Positions 36,163 to 47,500 of a DNA stretch of 64,000 bases are shown here, in pieces; within the stretch, counting starts at the first letter, position 1; every line of letters begins with the position of its first letter. The translations under genes and the position numbers were made by a program. The stretch comes from Zea mays (lineage: Eukaryota; Streptophyta; Magnoliopsida; Poales; Poaceae). The notes under the pieces were generated by a model, which saw only the letters and a program-made list of their open reading frames with translations, had not been told where the DNA came from and did no database searches. The stretch spans positions 1-64,000 of the forward strand of contig NW_023366915.1 in the NCBI RefSeq assembly GCF_902167145.1. Direction: 5' to 3'.

Positions 36163-36315
36163 ATAAGAGTAGCAGTCTTTTATGTTTTGTTATGTAAATA
36201 AAAGCTTCGGCAGATAAGAGTAGCAGTCTTTTATGCTTTGTTATGTAAATAAAAGCTTCGGCAGATAAGAGTAGCAGTCTTTTATGTTTTGTTATGTAAG
36301 GAAAGGCTTCGGCAA
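36163..36315 (+). repeat. 51-bp tandem repeat, three copies plus a degenerate fourth
   Basis: ATAAGAGTAGCAGTC...TTTTATG...GTTATGTAAATAAAAGC starts at 36163, 36214 and 36265, exactly 51 bp apart. A decayed copy begins near 36316 (GAGGAAGCGGCCTTTTATG). Function is unknown. Confidence 0.85.
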
Positions 36316-36582
36316 AAAGAGGAAGCGGCCTTTTATGCTTCGTTGTGTACGAAAAGAAGGGAAGGTGTTTTTTCGCCTTCGGCTCAAAAAACTGATTTCG
36401 TCCACATCAAAGCACCTCAATCGAAGGGTAAGAATATATTACAAGGTATGTACAAAGTTCCTTGAAGAACAGTTTAATTATATTTACAAGAGTTGTTACA
36501 AAATTATCCTGAGTTTTTCTAAAGCACACTTCTGCTAGTCTTCATTAAGCTTCAGCTTCGACGACAACTTCGGCGACATATC

Positions 36583-39423
36583 CTAGGCATCATCTTCACC
36601 TTCGTCATCCTACATGAGTCAAGGAATCATAAGAATCAAGCCCAAAGGAAAAGGTAAGCACGAAATGTCATTTCTTACTGGTTCAAGATGACTTCGGGCT
36701 TCGTCTCCAGCTTTCTCTCGCCCGCCCTTTGTCCATACCATTTTTATAAATCTATTGGAGATACTTCGGGCGAGGTCGGGCATATCATCCAGGATTGATG
36801 AAGATAAGGTGAAGTTGGGCCTGTTGACAACCTTTCCATGTTCGCAGCCGGCCTTCAGAAATGCAGCAGCGGTACCCCGAGAAGCTACCCAGGCACAGAA
36901 GTCGCCGTGCCCGGCTATAACTTCGTCAAGCTCTTCGATTTCAGCTTCAATATGATCGAAGGCCTGGGGTAAATTTTCCGCCGAAGGGTTAAATTTCCCA
37001 CTGCTGGCTCCAACAGAGTAAAATATCTTCTTTAATCGTCCAATACAATTATTGCCAAAGTTCAAGCATTTGTCTTGAAGGCTTATTAATGCTTTCTTCA
37101 ATTCTGAGCTGGTCTGGACTTCGGCTTTAAGCTTCGAATTCAGTTCTAGCTTCTCCTGATCAAATTGTTTTGATTGATTGATAAGCTTCGAATTTAACTC
37201 TAATATTTTAGCCTCAGTTTCAGCCAGCAAGCCTTCGGTCGATTGGAGCTCGAAGTCTTTCTTTTCAATGATGGCAGATTGCTCTTTTATTTTGCTTTCC
37301 AAGTTTTCAATTATAGCTTCGTGCTTTTTGTCCTCCAAGTCTTGTTGCATCTTCAGAGCTTTGCTCAGTAGCATGCTCTGAACAGAAACAACTTATGTTA
37401 AGTAATATTTTCATTGTTAACGGCAACAAAAACCAGAGAAAAAGGTTGTTTACCTTGAAGTTAGAATAAAACAAGCTGCCGACGATATGTTGTCGTCGGT
37501 AGCGGCTGATGTCTGTCTCTAACTTCGGAAAACCGATACTCTTCGATAGAGTACAGATTACCTTAGCTCCAGTCTGGTCTCGAATACAGCCTAGTTTTTC
37601 ATCATCTACACCCCCAAATAGAAGGGCTCCTGGCTTGTAGCCGCAAGATTTGGCATAGTCTTTGAGTTCTTCTATTTCGTCCTTCGTCAGTTTCTGCCCA
37701 ATTAGATTCTGGAAAGAATAGGCTTCGTCGTCCGGAGTTTCTTCGACTATTTCTTTCCCTTTCCCTGGCACTGTGGCCAGGATTTCTTCAGTAACGGTGG
37801 CAGCTTCTTCAATGTTTTCCGTCAAAATTTTGTCAATATTTTCAAGAGTAGTTTCTAAATTCACATCTTCGGGTGTGGCAGCTTCGGTAGCCGCGACTTC
37901 CGAAGCTCTACCTTCGGCAGCTGCCGTTTTTTGGATTGACGCCCTTGGCGGCGTCTTATCGATAACTTCAGTTACCGCAATGATTCTTTGCCGCTTGGGT
38001 TTGCTTGTCTTCGTCTGATCCGGCTCGTCCACCTTTTGAAAAAGCTTCGTCAGTTGGAGCCCTAGTGGACTTAGCTTCGTGGGCATGGGTTCAGTCATTA
38101 CCTTTAAAATTTCATCCACGTCGCTGGTAGAAGGCGGTGTGGGGGACCCCTCTTCTTCGGGTGATTTGCGCTTCGGAGTGGATATTGTTCTTTTCTTGAT
38201 AATTTTCTTTTTCTTTGCTGGTCCTTCTTCATCTCTGATCAGAGTTTCGGCTACTCTTTTTCTTTTATGGCCCTCGGCACCCTTGTTCAACTGCTCATAG
38301 TCTGAATACTCGAAGCCCAGGGCATCAAATACTTGGTTCAGTCTTCGTTTCGGTCGGGCACCGAAGGCTGCTGTCATTAATTGATCCTCTTTTTTGGAGT
38401 AATTCCCCAGGATCTCATTGCACATCACCTCAATTGTTTCTAACCACTCTTTGCAGGGTTTTTTGAAGTACTTTTTAAACTTGAAGTGATAGGGAAGCCG
38501 GACGAGTTCACCCTTCTTCTTCTCTCCCTCCAGCTTCGGCATGTCCCACTCTCTTAGAGTAGGGAAAACTTTGAATGCCAAGAACTCCTGAACTAGATCC
38601 CTGGTGCCAATATGTTTTGAGATAATTTCAAATTCACCCAGAGCAGCCCAGGTGGGACCTTTTAGGTCGCCAATGTGGCATCGTGGCCTTGTACCAGTTT
38701 TTCTTTGTCTTCGTCAACTTTTACATAAAACCACTCTGATTTCCAACCTGCTGGCCATTTGCTCCGGTAGCTGATGACAGGACACTTTGTTGTCTTCCGG
38801 TAGGCAAAATTATAACAGCCGAAATTATCATGTAGCCCATCTTTTCTGGCCTTTGTTTGGTAATGTAATTCGTGAGCTCGGCAGAAGCTGTCAGCAAATG
38901 GTTCCACAGCTTGGCTTCGGAGGGCCCAGATATAAACATTGAGCCTAACGATGGCGTTAGGAGTCAATTGATGAAAATAGATACCAAACTTCTTCAGTAT
39001 CTCTGCAATAATATTGTGAAGAGGGAATCTAAGCCCAGCCTTCAAAAAACTCTTGAAAACAACAATCTCATCCTTCCCTGGCTTCGGGATGATCTCTTCT
39101 CCCCCGAAGCGGAGTAGCTTCTTCTGATCTTCATTGAAATAACCTGCTTTCACCATCTTCGAAAGATCAGCTTTTGAAACAGTTGATTTCCCAAAATCCA
39201 GGTGGCTGGGTTTGCTGGGCATGGCAATGTGGTAGTCATCCTCGGAGTCGGTTTCTTCTCTGTCTTCTCCTTCCGCAGCTGGCGGGTTTGCTTCGGCAGC
39301 AGGCGTTTCTTCCGCGGTTACCAGGCCGGAGCGCTGCATCGCTTCGGAGATGGGCACAGTGTCTGAACCTTCGGCTTCGTCCCCCTCACGTACAACTTTG
39401 GCAGTAGATCGTACTCTCGCCAT
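36583..39423 (-). CDS. antisense Transposase_28-like gene with two introns and a frameshift
   Basis: Opposite strand to pol, three coding exons: 39423-37454, 37377-36679 and 36609-36583 (stop TAG). It starts at ATG 39423. An acidic N-terminus (about 40-65) precedes a region at residues about 117-200 (VVFKSFLKAGLRFPLH, QLTPNAIVRLNVYIWAL) that resembles the plant Transposase_28 family, named 'putative gypsy type transposon' despite no shown transposase activity. Next comes a conserved segment (IGTRDLVQEF, FPTLREW, KKEDQLMTAAFG), a lysine-rich stretch (KRKRV, PAKKKKIIKKR) that could be a nuclear signal, a Glu/Thr-rich region, a coiled coil in exon 2 (38-Glu/Lys heptads after MLLSKALKMQQD) and an acidic tail. 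The reading frame is broken between 38665 and 38720: the first frame stops at 38662, while the conserved sequence continues one frame over (TRPRCHIGDLKGPTW). This copy may therefore be a pseudogene. Antisense ORFs at this position are known in Tat elements such as Grande; their role is unknown. Confidence 0.8.
36610..36678 (-). other. intron 2 of the antisense gene
   Basis: 69 bp. Donor CCA|GTAAGAAATG and acceptor CATGTAG|GATGAC. Splicing replaces a hydrophobic read-through tail with the short acidic end DDEGEDDA and a stop at 36585-36583. The donor is strong. The acceptor tract is less pyrimidine-rich than in intron 1. Confidence 0.7.
37378..37453 (-). other. intron 1 of the antisense gene
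   Basis: 76 bp. Donor AAG|GTAAACAAC and acceptor TTTCTGTTCAG|AGC fit the plant consensus, and the interior is AT-rich. Joining phase 0 ends merges the frame ending ...FYSNFK with the coiled-coil frame starting ...MLLSKAL. Read unspliced, the frame runs into intron sequence. Confidence 0.82.
38662..38720 (-). pseudogene. frameshift region in the antisense gene
   Basis: The upstream frame (ending VQGHDATLAT) stops at 38662. The downstream conserved frame is open only from about 38732 onward. The frames overlap by about 70 bp, so an indel within it (for example in the A5 run near 38705) would account for the break. An intron this short is not plausible. A recoding signal is possible but I see no classic slippery heptamer in the right phase. 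Confidence 0.65.
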
Positions 39424-39568
39424 TTAATTCTGAGTTTGGGGGAGTCAGAAACTTTTTTCCTTTTTCTTTTCTCCGAAGCTCTTCTTTCTGACGAAGCAGA
39501 TGTTGAAATGGACCTTCGTTCGATTCTGAGACTTCAGCTTCGGCTATGGTGGAAAATTTTGGCAGCAA
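39386..39568 (-). CDS. upstream ORF overlapping the antisense gene start
   Basis: A 60-codon ORF whose ATG (39568) lies between the predicted antisense TATA box and the main ATG at 39423. It ends at 39386, overlapping the main start out of frame. The product is charged (QKEELRRKEKGKK) with no family I know. If present in the transcript it would be expected to reduce initiation at the main ATG. It may simply be leader sequence. Confidence 0.3.
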   Translation of the reverse strand: MLPKFSTIAEAEVSESNEGPFQHLLRQKEELRRKEKGKKFLTPPNSELNGESTIYCQSCT

Positions 39569-39619
39569 AACAGTGCAAATAGCAATGAATGCTGTGGTAA
39601 CTTCACACCTACCCGTTTG

Positions 39620-39627
39620 TTTATATA
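39620..39627 (-). promoter_or_regulatory. candidate TATA box for the antisense gene
   Basis: On the minus strand CTATATAAAC reads at 39628-39619, about 200 bp upstream of the ATG at 39423. This puts a start near 39590. It lies inside the element, between the antisense gene and the 3' LTR, so the gene appears to have a promoter independent of the LTRs. Confidence 0.6.
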
Positions 39628-39873
39628 GTGCTGCAGGTAAGAAGGCGAAGCGGCAGGATTTTTACATCACGTGGGCAGTCATTCGTACTCGCTGAGCAGT
39701 GGACCGCAAGGGTCAAACAGTAACTCTGCAGAGGGCCTGGCACGCGCTCGAAAGTTGGATCGTTTCCCCGCAACGAGCTCAGGGAAGGTGTTTTTTGGAC
39801 CTTCGGCTTCCCGAAGCTGAAGAGGTTTTTTTTTCACGGGACAAGCTCGTTACGAAAAACGATCTAGCACCGC
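39628..39873. other. spacer between antisense promoter and polypurine tract
   Basis: About 250 bp, GC-richer than the rest. I see no coding sequence. It would hold upstream elements of the antisense promoter and the 3' untranslated part of the genomic RNA. Confidence 0.5.
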
Positions 39874-39881
39874 GAAAGGGG
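39874..39881 (+). promoter_or_regulatory. polypurine tract
   Basis: GAAAGGGG, four bases (CTAC) before the 3' LTR. It is the only purine run next to the LTR and is expected to prime plus-strand DNA synthesis. It is short for a polypurine tract. Confidence 0.7.
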
Positions 39882-39885
39882 CTAC

Positions 39886-40479
39886 TGTTGGGGTCGTGCT
39901 TCGGTGCGCCGAAGGTCTTACACGAAGAAGCAGCTTCGGCTGAACTCGCCTCCAGGAGACGGCCGAAGGTCCCTTTTTCATGGAGCTTCGGCGTTACAAA
40001 CCGACATAGAGATAAAATGACCTTTTTATGCATATAGGTCTGAGTCAATGTTGTAAACTTTTGTAAGGGGCATAATTGTAATTTGTCACAGGCTGCGACC
40101 TGTGCCTATAAATAGATGAACAGTACCTCTGTACTGTTCACGCGAACCTGTCATTAGCCTTCACATCGCACTTGTATTCTCGCCTTCCTCAAGACCGAAG
40201 GTACATTTGCAATTCGAAATCATTTATATTTGTTCATATTAGTAAAGATACAAATGATTCTATGATAACATTTAAATGTTTGTCCTTTACTTCGTGATTC
40301 CTTTGAATACTTCGTCCCTCGCTGTTATGCTTACGAAGGTAAGTCCTTCGTAACCTTCGTCCGAGATGCTTTATATTCCGAAGGGATATAACGCTATGGA
40401 GGACGAAGGACTTTAATCCTTAACATTTTCTGTGTTGCCTTGTTCTTAATTCTTAGCATTTGAGAACAAGTCCCCAACA
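39886..40479 (+). repeat. 3' long terminal repeat
   Basis: 594 bp, TGTTGGGG...CCCCAACA, matching the 5' LTR base for base as far as I can read. TATA copy at 40107-40114 and hairpin copy at 40118-40139. In sense orientation it supplies the transcript end. Its promoter would read out into the flanking satellite. Confidence 0.95.
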
Positions 40480-40484
40480 GTTAG
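40480..40484. repeat. target-site duplication, right copy
   Basis: GTTAG, identical to 30890-30894. It continues as CCTTTGGTATTTTTG, the expected next bases of the interrupted inverted unit. Confidence 0.95.
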
Positions 40485-42365
40485 CCTTTGGTATTTTTGA
40501 AAATGGTCATTCATGGCTATTTTCGACAAAAATGGGGGTTGTGTGGCCATTGATCTTCGACCAGAGGCTCATACACCTCACTACACATATGTTTCCTTGC
40601 CATAGATCACATTCTTGGATTTATGGTGGAGACCATTTCTTGGTGAAAAATCCGTAGGTGTTAGCCTTCAGTGTCATTAAAAATGGTCGTTCATGGCTAT
40701 TTTCGACAAAAATTAGGGTTGTGTGGCCATTGATCGTCGACCAGAGGCTCATACACCTCACCCCACATATGTTTCCTTGCCATAGATCACATTCTTGGAT
40801 TTCTGGTGGAGACCATTTCTTGGTCAAAACCTCACCCCACATATGTTTCCTTGCCATAGATTACATTCTTGGATTTCTGGTGGAGACCATTTCTTGGTTA
40901 AAAACTCGTACGTGTTAGCCTTCGGTATTATTGAAAATGGTCATTCATGGCTATTTTCGGCAAAATGGGGGTTCTGTGGCCATTGATCGTCGACCAGAGG
41001 CTCATACACCTCAGCCCACATATGTTTCCTTGCCATAGATCACATTCTTGGATTTCTGGTGGAGACCATTTCTTGGTCTAAAATCCGTAGGTGTTAGCCT
41101 TCGATCCAGACACTCATACACCTCACCCCACATATGTTTCCTTGTTGTAGATCACATTCTTGGATTTCTGGTGGAGACCATTTCTTGGTCAAAAATCCGT
41201 AGGTGTTAGCCTTCGATATTATTGAAAATGGTCGTTCATGGCTATTTTCGACAAAAATGGGGGTTGTGTGGCCATTGATCATCGACCAGAGGCTCATAAA
41301 CCTCACCCCACATACGTTTCCTTGCCATAGATCACATTCTTGGATTTCTGGTGGAGATCATTTCTTGGTTAAAAACTCGTACGTGTTAGCCTTCGGTATT
41401 ATTGAAAATGGTCGCTCATGGCTATTTTCATAAAAAAATGGGGGTTGTGTGGCCATTGATCATCGACCAGATGCTCATACACCTCACCCCACATATGTTT
41501 CCTTGCCATAGATCACATTCTTGGATTTTTGGTGGAGACCATTTCTTGGTCTAAAATCCGTACGTGTTAGCCTTCGGTATTATTGAAAATGGTCATTCAT
41601 GGCTATTTTCGACAAAAATTAGGGTTGTGTGGCCATTGATCGTCGACCAGAGGCTCATACACCTCACCCCACATATGTTTCCTTGCCATAGATCACATTC
41701 TTGGATTTCTGGTGGACACCATTTCTTGGTTAAAAACTCGTACGTGTTAGCCTTCGGTATTATTGAAAATGGTCGTTCATGGCTATTTTCAGCAAAATGG
41801 GGGTTGTGTGGCCATTTATCATCGACCAAAGGCTCATACACCTCACCCCACATATGTTTCCTTGCCATAGATCACATTCTTGGATTTCTGGTGGAGACCA
41901 TTTCTTGGTCAAAAATTCGTAGGTGTTAGCCTTCGGTATTATAGAAAATGGTCATTCATGGCTATTTTCGGCAAAATGGGGGTTGTGTGGCCATTGATCG
42001 TCGACCAGAGGCTCATACACCTCTAGTGGAGACCAATTCTTGGTCAAAAATCTGTAGGTGTTAGCCTTTGGTATTATTGAAAATGGTCGTTCATGGCTAT
42101 TTTCATAAAAAATGGGGGTTGTGTGGCCATTTATCATCGACTAGAGGCTCGTACACCTCACCCCACATATGTTTCCTTGCCATAGATCACATTCTTGGAT
42201 TTCTGGTGGAGACCATTTCTTGGGCAAAAATCCGTAGGTCTTAGCCTCTAGTATTATTGAAAATGGTCGCTCATGGCTATTTTTGGCAAAAATGGTGGTT
42301 GTGTGGCCATTGATCATCGACCAGACGCTCATACACCTCACCCCACATATGTTTCCTTGCCATAG
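40485..42365 (-). repeat. knob180 block, inverted, right of the retrotransposon
   Basis: About ten inverted units continuing the block at 29991-30894. Scars: GGTCAAAA joined to CCTCACCCC near 40828 (the same truncation that defines the 254-bp repeat far downstream), CCTTCGATCCAGACACTC near 41103, and CACCTCTAGTGGAGACC near 42023. It ends where CTTGCCATAGA joins forward ATGACCATTTACAAT. No genes are present. Confidence 0.9.
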
Positions 42366-44599
42366 AATGACCATTTACAATAATACCGAAGGCTAACACC
42401 TACGGATTTTTGACCAAGAAATGGTCTCCACCAGAAATCCAAGAATGTGATCTATGGCAAGGAAACATATGTGGGGTGAGGTGTATGAGCCTCTGGTGGA
42501 AGATCAATGGCCACACAACCCCCATTTTTGTCAAAAATAGCCATGAATGACCATTTTCAATAATATCGAAGGCTAACACCTACGGATTTTTGACCAAGAA
42601 ATGGTCTCCACCAGAAATCCAAGAATGTGATCTATGGCAAGGAAACATATGTGGGGTGAGGTGTATGAGTGTCTGGTCGATGATCAATGGCCACACAACC
42701 CCCATTTTTGTCGAAAATAGCCATGAACGACCATTTTCAATAATACCGAAGGCTAACACCTACGAATTTTTGACCAACAAATGGTCTCCACGAGAAATCC
42801 AAGATTCTGATCTATGGCAAGAAAACATATGTGGGGTGAAGTGTACGAGCCTCTGGTCGATGATCAATGGCCACACAACCCCCATTTTTGTCGAAAATAG
42901 CCATGAACGACCATTTTCAATAATACCGAAGGCTAACACGTACGGATTTTTGACCAAGAAATGGTCTCCACCAGAAATCCAAGAATGTGATCTATGGCAA
43001 GGAAACATATGTGGGGTGAGGTGTATGAGCCTCTGGTCGATGATCAATGGCCACACAACCCCCATTTTTGTCGAAAATAGCCATGAACGACCATTTTCAA
43101 TAATATCGAAGGCTAACACCTACGGATTTTTTACCAAGAAATGGTCTCCACCAGAAATCCAAGAATGTGATCTACGACAAGGAAACATATGTGGGGTGAG
43201 GTGTATGAGCCTCTGGTCGACGATCAATGGCCACACAACCCCCATTTTGCCGAAAATAGCCATGAATGACCATTTTCAATAATACTGAAGGCTAACACGT
43301 ACGAGTTTTTAACCAAGAAATGGTTTCCACCAGAAATCCAAGAATGTAATCTATGGCAAGGAAACATATGTGGGGTGAGGTTTATGAGCCTCTAGACGAT
43401 GATAAATGGCCACACAACCCCCATTTTTTATGAAAATAGCCATGAGCGACCTTGAAAATAGCCATGAGCGACCATTTTCAATAATACTAGAGGCTAACAC
43501 CTACGGATTTTAGACCAAGAAATGGTCTCCACCAGAAATCCAAGAATGTGATCTATGGCAAGGAAACATATGTGGGGTGAGGTGTATGAGCGTCTGGTCG
43601 ATGATCAATGGCCACACAACCCCCATTTTTGTCGAAAATAGCCATGAACGACCATTTTCAATAATACCGAAGGCTAACACCTACGGATTTTTGACCAAGA
43701 AATGGTCTCCACCAGAAATCCAAGAATGTGATCTATGGCAAGGAAACATATGTGGGGTGAGGTGTATGAGCCTCTGGTCGATGATCAATGGCCACACAAC
43801 CCCCATTTTTGTCGAAAATAGCCATGAACGACCATTTTCAATAATACCGAAGGCTAACACCTATGGATTTTTGACCAAGAAATGATCTCCACCAGAAATC
43901 CAAGAATGTGATCTATGGCAAGGAAACATATGTGGGGTGAGGTGTACGAGCATCTGGTCGATGATCAATGGCCACACAACCCCCATTTTTGTCAAAAATT
44001 GCCATGAACGACTATTTTCAATAATACCGAAGGCTAACACCTACGGATTTCTGACCAAGAAATCGTCTCCACCAGAAATCCAAAAATGTGATATATGGCA
44101 AGGAAACATATGTGGGGTGAGGTGTACGAGACTCTGGTCGATGATCAATGGCCACACAACCCCCATTTTTGTCGAAAATAGCCATGAACGACATTTTCAA
44201 TAATACCAAATGCTAACACCTACAGATTTTTGACCAAAAATGGTCTCCACCAGAAATCCAAGAATGTGATCTATGGCAAGGAAACATATGTGGGGTGAGG
44301 TGTACGAGCCTCTGGTCGATGATCAATGGCCACACAACCCCCATTTTGCCGAAAATAGCCATGAATGACCATTTTCAATAATACCGAAGGCTAACACGTA
44401 CGAGTTTTTAACCAAGAAATGGTCTCCACCAGAAATCCAAGAATGTGATCTATGGCAAGGAAACATATGTGGGGTGAGGTGTATGAGCCTCTGGTCGATG
44501 ATCAATGGCCACACAACCCCCATTTTTGTCGAAAATAGCCATGAACGACCATTTTCAATAATATCGAAGGCTAACACCTACGGATTTTTGACCAAGAAA

Positions 44600-47500
44600 T
44601 GGTCTCCACCAGAAATCCAAGAATGTGATCTACGACAAGGAAACATATGTGGGGTGAGGTGTATGAGCCTCTGGTCGACGATCAATGGCCATACAACCCC
44701 CATTTTTGTCGAAAATAGCCATGAATGACCATTTTCAATAATACCGAAGGCTAACACCTACGGATTTTTGACCAAGAATTGGTCTCCACCAGAAATCCAA
44801 GAATGTGATCTATGGCAAGGAAACATATGTGGGGTGAGGTGTATGAGCCTCTGGTCAACGATCAATGGCCACACAACCCCCATTTTGCCGAAAATAGCCA
44901 TGAATGACCATTTTCAATAATACCGAAGGCTAACACGTACGAGTTTTTAACCAAGAAATGGTCTCCACCAGAAATCCAAGAATGTGATCTATGGCAAGGA
45001 AACATATGTGGGGTGAGGTGTATGAGCCTCTGGTCGATGATCAATGGCCACACAACCCCCATTTTTGTCGAAAATAGCCATGGACGACCATTTTCAATAA
45101 TATCGAAGGCTAACACCTACGGATTTTTGACCAAGAAATGGTCTCCACAAGAAATCCAAGAATGTGATCTATGCCAAGGAAACATATGTGGGGTGAGGTG
45201 TATGAGCCTCTGGTCGACGATCAATGGCCACAAAACCCCCATTTTTTATGAAAATAGCCATGAGCGACCATTTTCAGTAATACTAGAGGCTAAGACCTAC
45301 GGATTTTTGACCAAGAAGTGGTCTCCACCAGAAATCCAATAATGTGATCTATGGCAAGGAAACATATGTGGGGTGAGGTGTATGAGCCTCTGGTCGATGA
45401 TCAATGGCCACACAACCCCCATTTTTGTCGAAAATAGCCATGAATGACCATTTACAATAATACCGAAGGCTAACACCTACGGATTTTTGACCAAGAAATG
45501 GTCTCCACCAGAAATCCAAGAATGTGATCTACGACAAGGAAACATATGTGGGGTGAGGTGTATGAGCCTCTGGTCGACGATCAATGGCCACACAACCCCC
45601 ATTTTGCCGAAAATAGCCATGAGCGACCATTTTCAATCATATTAGAGGCTAAGACCTACGGATTTTTGACCAAGAAATGGTCTCCACCAGAAATCCAAGA
45701 ATGTGATCTATGGCAAGGAAACATATGTGGGGTGAGGTGTATGAGCCTCTGGTCGATGATCAATGGCCACACAACCCCCATTTTTGTCAAAAATAGCCAT
45801 GAACGACAATTTTCAATAATAACGAAGGCTAACACCTACGAATTTTTGACCAAGAAATGGTCTCCACCAGAAATCCAAGGATGTGATCTACGACAAGGAA
45901 ACATATGTGGGGTGAGGTGTATGAGCCTCTGGTCGACGATCAATGGCCACACAACCCCCATTTTGCCGAAAATAGCCATGAATGACCATTTTCAATAATA
46001 CCGAAGGCTAACACCTACGGATTTTTGACCAAGAAATGATCTCCACCAGAAATCCAAGAATGTGATCTATGGCAAGGAAACATATGTGGGGTGAGGTGTA
46101 CGAGCATCTGGTCGATGATCAATGGCCACACAACCCCCATTTTTGTCAAAAATTGCCATGAACGACTATTTTCAATAATACCGAAGGCTAACACCTACGA
46201 ATTTCTGACCAAGAAATCGTCTCCACCAGAAATCCAAAAATGTGATATATGGCAAGGAAACATATGTGGGGTGAGGTGTACGAGACTCTGGTCGATGATC
46301 AATGGCCACACAACCCCCATTTTTGTCGAAAATAGCCATGAACGACATTTTCAATAATACCAAATGCTAACACCTACGGATTTTTGACCAAAAATGGTCT
46401 CCACCAGAAATCCAAAAATGTGATCTATGGCAAGGAAACATATGTGGGGTGAGGTGTACGAGCCTCTGGTCGATGATCAATGGCCACACAACCCCCATTT
46501 TTGTCGAAAATAGCCATGAACGACCATTTTCAATAATACCGAAGGCTAACACCTACGGATTTTTGACCAAGAAATGGTCTCCACCAGAAATCCAAGAATG
46601 TGATCTATGGCAAGGAAACATATGTGGGGTGAGGTGTACGAGCCTTTGGTCGATGATCAATGGCCACACAACCCCCATTTTTGTCGAAAATAGCCATGAA
46701 CGACCATTTTCAATAATACCGAAGGCTAACACGTACGAGTTTTTGACCAAGAAATGGTCTCCACCAGAAATCCAAGAATGTGATCTATGGCAAGGAAACA
46801 TATGTGGGGTGAGGTTTATGAGCCTCTAGTCGATGATAAATGGCCACACAACCCCCATTTTTTATGATAATAGCCATGAGCGACCTTGAAAATAGCCATG
46901 AGCGACCATTTTCAATAATACTAGAGGCTAACACCTACGGATTTTAGACCAAGATATGGTCTCCACCAGAAATCCAAGAATGTGATCTATGGCAAGGAAA
47001 CATATGTGGGTGTCGAAAATAGCCATGAACGACCATTTTCAATAATACCGAAGGCTAACACCTACGGATTTTTGACCAAGAAATGGTCTCCACCAGAAAT
47101 CCAAGAATGTAATCTATGGCAAGGAAACATATGTGCGGTGAGGTTTATGAGCCTCTAGTCGATGATAAATGGCCACACAACCCCCATTTTTTATGAAAAT
47201 AGCCATGAGCGACCATTTTCAATAATACTAGAGGCTAAGACCTACGGATTTTTGACCAAGAAATGGTCTCCACCAGAAATCAAAGAATGTGATCTATGGC
47301 AAGGAAACATATGTGGGGTGAGGTGTATGAGCCTCTGGTCGACGATCAATGGCCACACAACCCCCATTTTTGTCGAAAATAGCCATGAACGACCATTTTC
47401 AATAATATCGAAGGCTAACACCTACGGATTTTTGACCAAGAAATGGTCTCCACCAGAAATCCAAGAATGTGATCTACGACAAGGAAACATATGTGGGGTG

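Larger units (their letters stand above)
35487..36582. other. non-coding region between pol and the antisense gene
   Basis: About 1.1 kb with no convincing coding sequence. It holds two short tandem-repeat arrays (35671-35952 and 36163-36315) separated by low-complexity, T-rich sequence. Short ORFs across it are products of the repeats. It would serve as 3' flank for both convergent genes. Confidence 0.7.
30895..40479 (+). mobile_element. Ty3/gypsy LTR retrotransposon, Tat lineage, lacking gag
   Basis: A complete 9585-bp insertion: 594-bp LTRs (30895-31488 and 39886-40479) bounded by TGTTGGGG...CCCCAACA, a primer-binding site at 31490, a polypurine tract at 39874 and a 5-bp GTTAG target duplication. 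Domain order in pol (protease, RT, RNase H, integrase) defines Ty3/gypsy. The second, intact RNase H and the antisense gene between pol and the 3' LTR are known Tat-lineage traits. No chromodomain is visible. There is no capsid-like region and no CCHC zinc knuckle anywhere, so the element is pol-only and presumably depends on Gag from a relative. The two LTRs look identical by eye, so the insertion is young. The LTR size and CTTCGG-rich sequence would suit the maize Cinful/Zeon group, but I assign that with low confidence. Confidence 0.95.

Noticed and set aside
38662..38740. A third intron joining the two halves of the antisense exon
   Set aside because: The available GT and AG sites would give an intron well under 60 bp, too short for plants. 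A frameshift explains the data better.
38662..39423. A DNA transposon nested in the retrotransposon, suggested by the Transposase_28-type domain
   Set aside because: There are no terminal inverted repeats or target duplication around 36.5-39.6 kb. The family name is historical, and antisense genes of this type are a usual part of Tat elements.
39699..40037. 112-codon ORF running into the 3' LTR (and its like at 30708-31046)
   Set aside because: Both are chance fusions of LTR sequence with whatever lies upstream: internal element sequence in one case, satellite in the other.
30895..40479. Firm assignment to a named maize family such as Cinful or Zeon
   Set aside because: LTR length and composition are compatible, but I cannot align to reference copies here, so only the Tat lineage is claimed.
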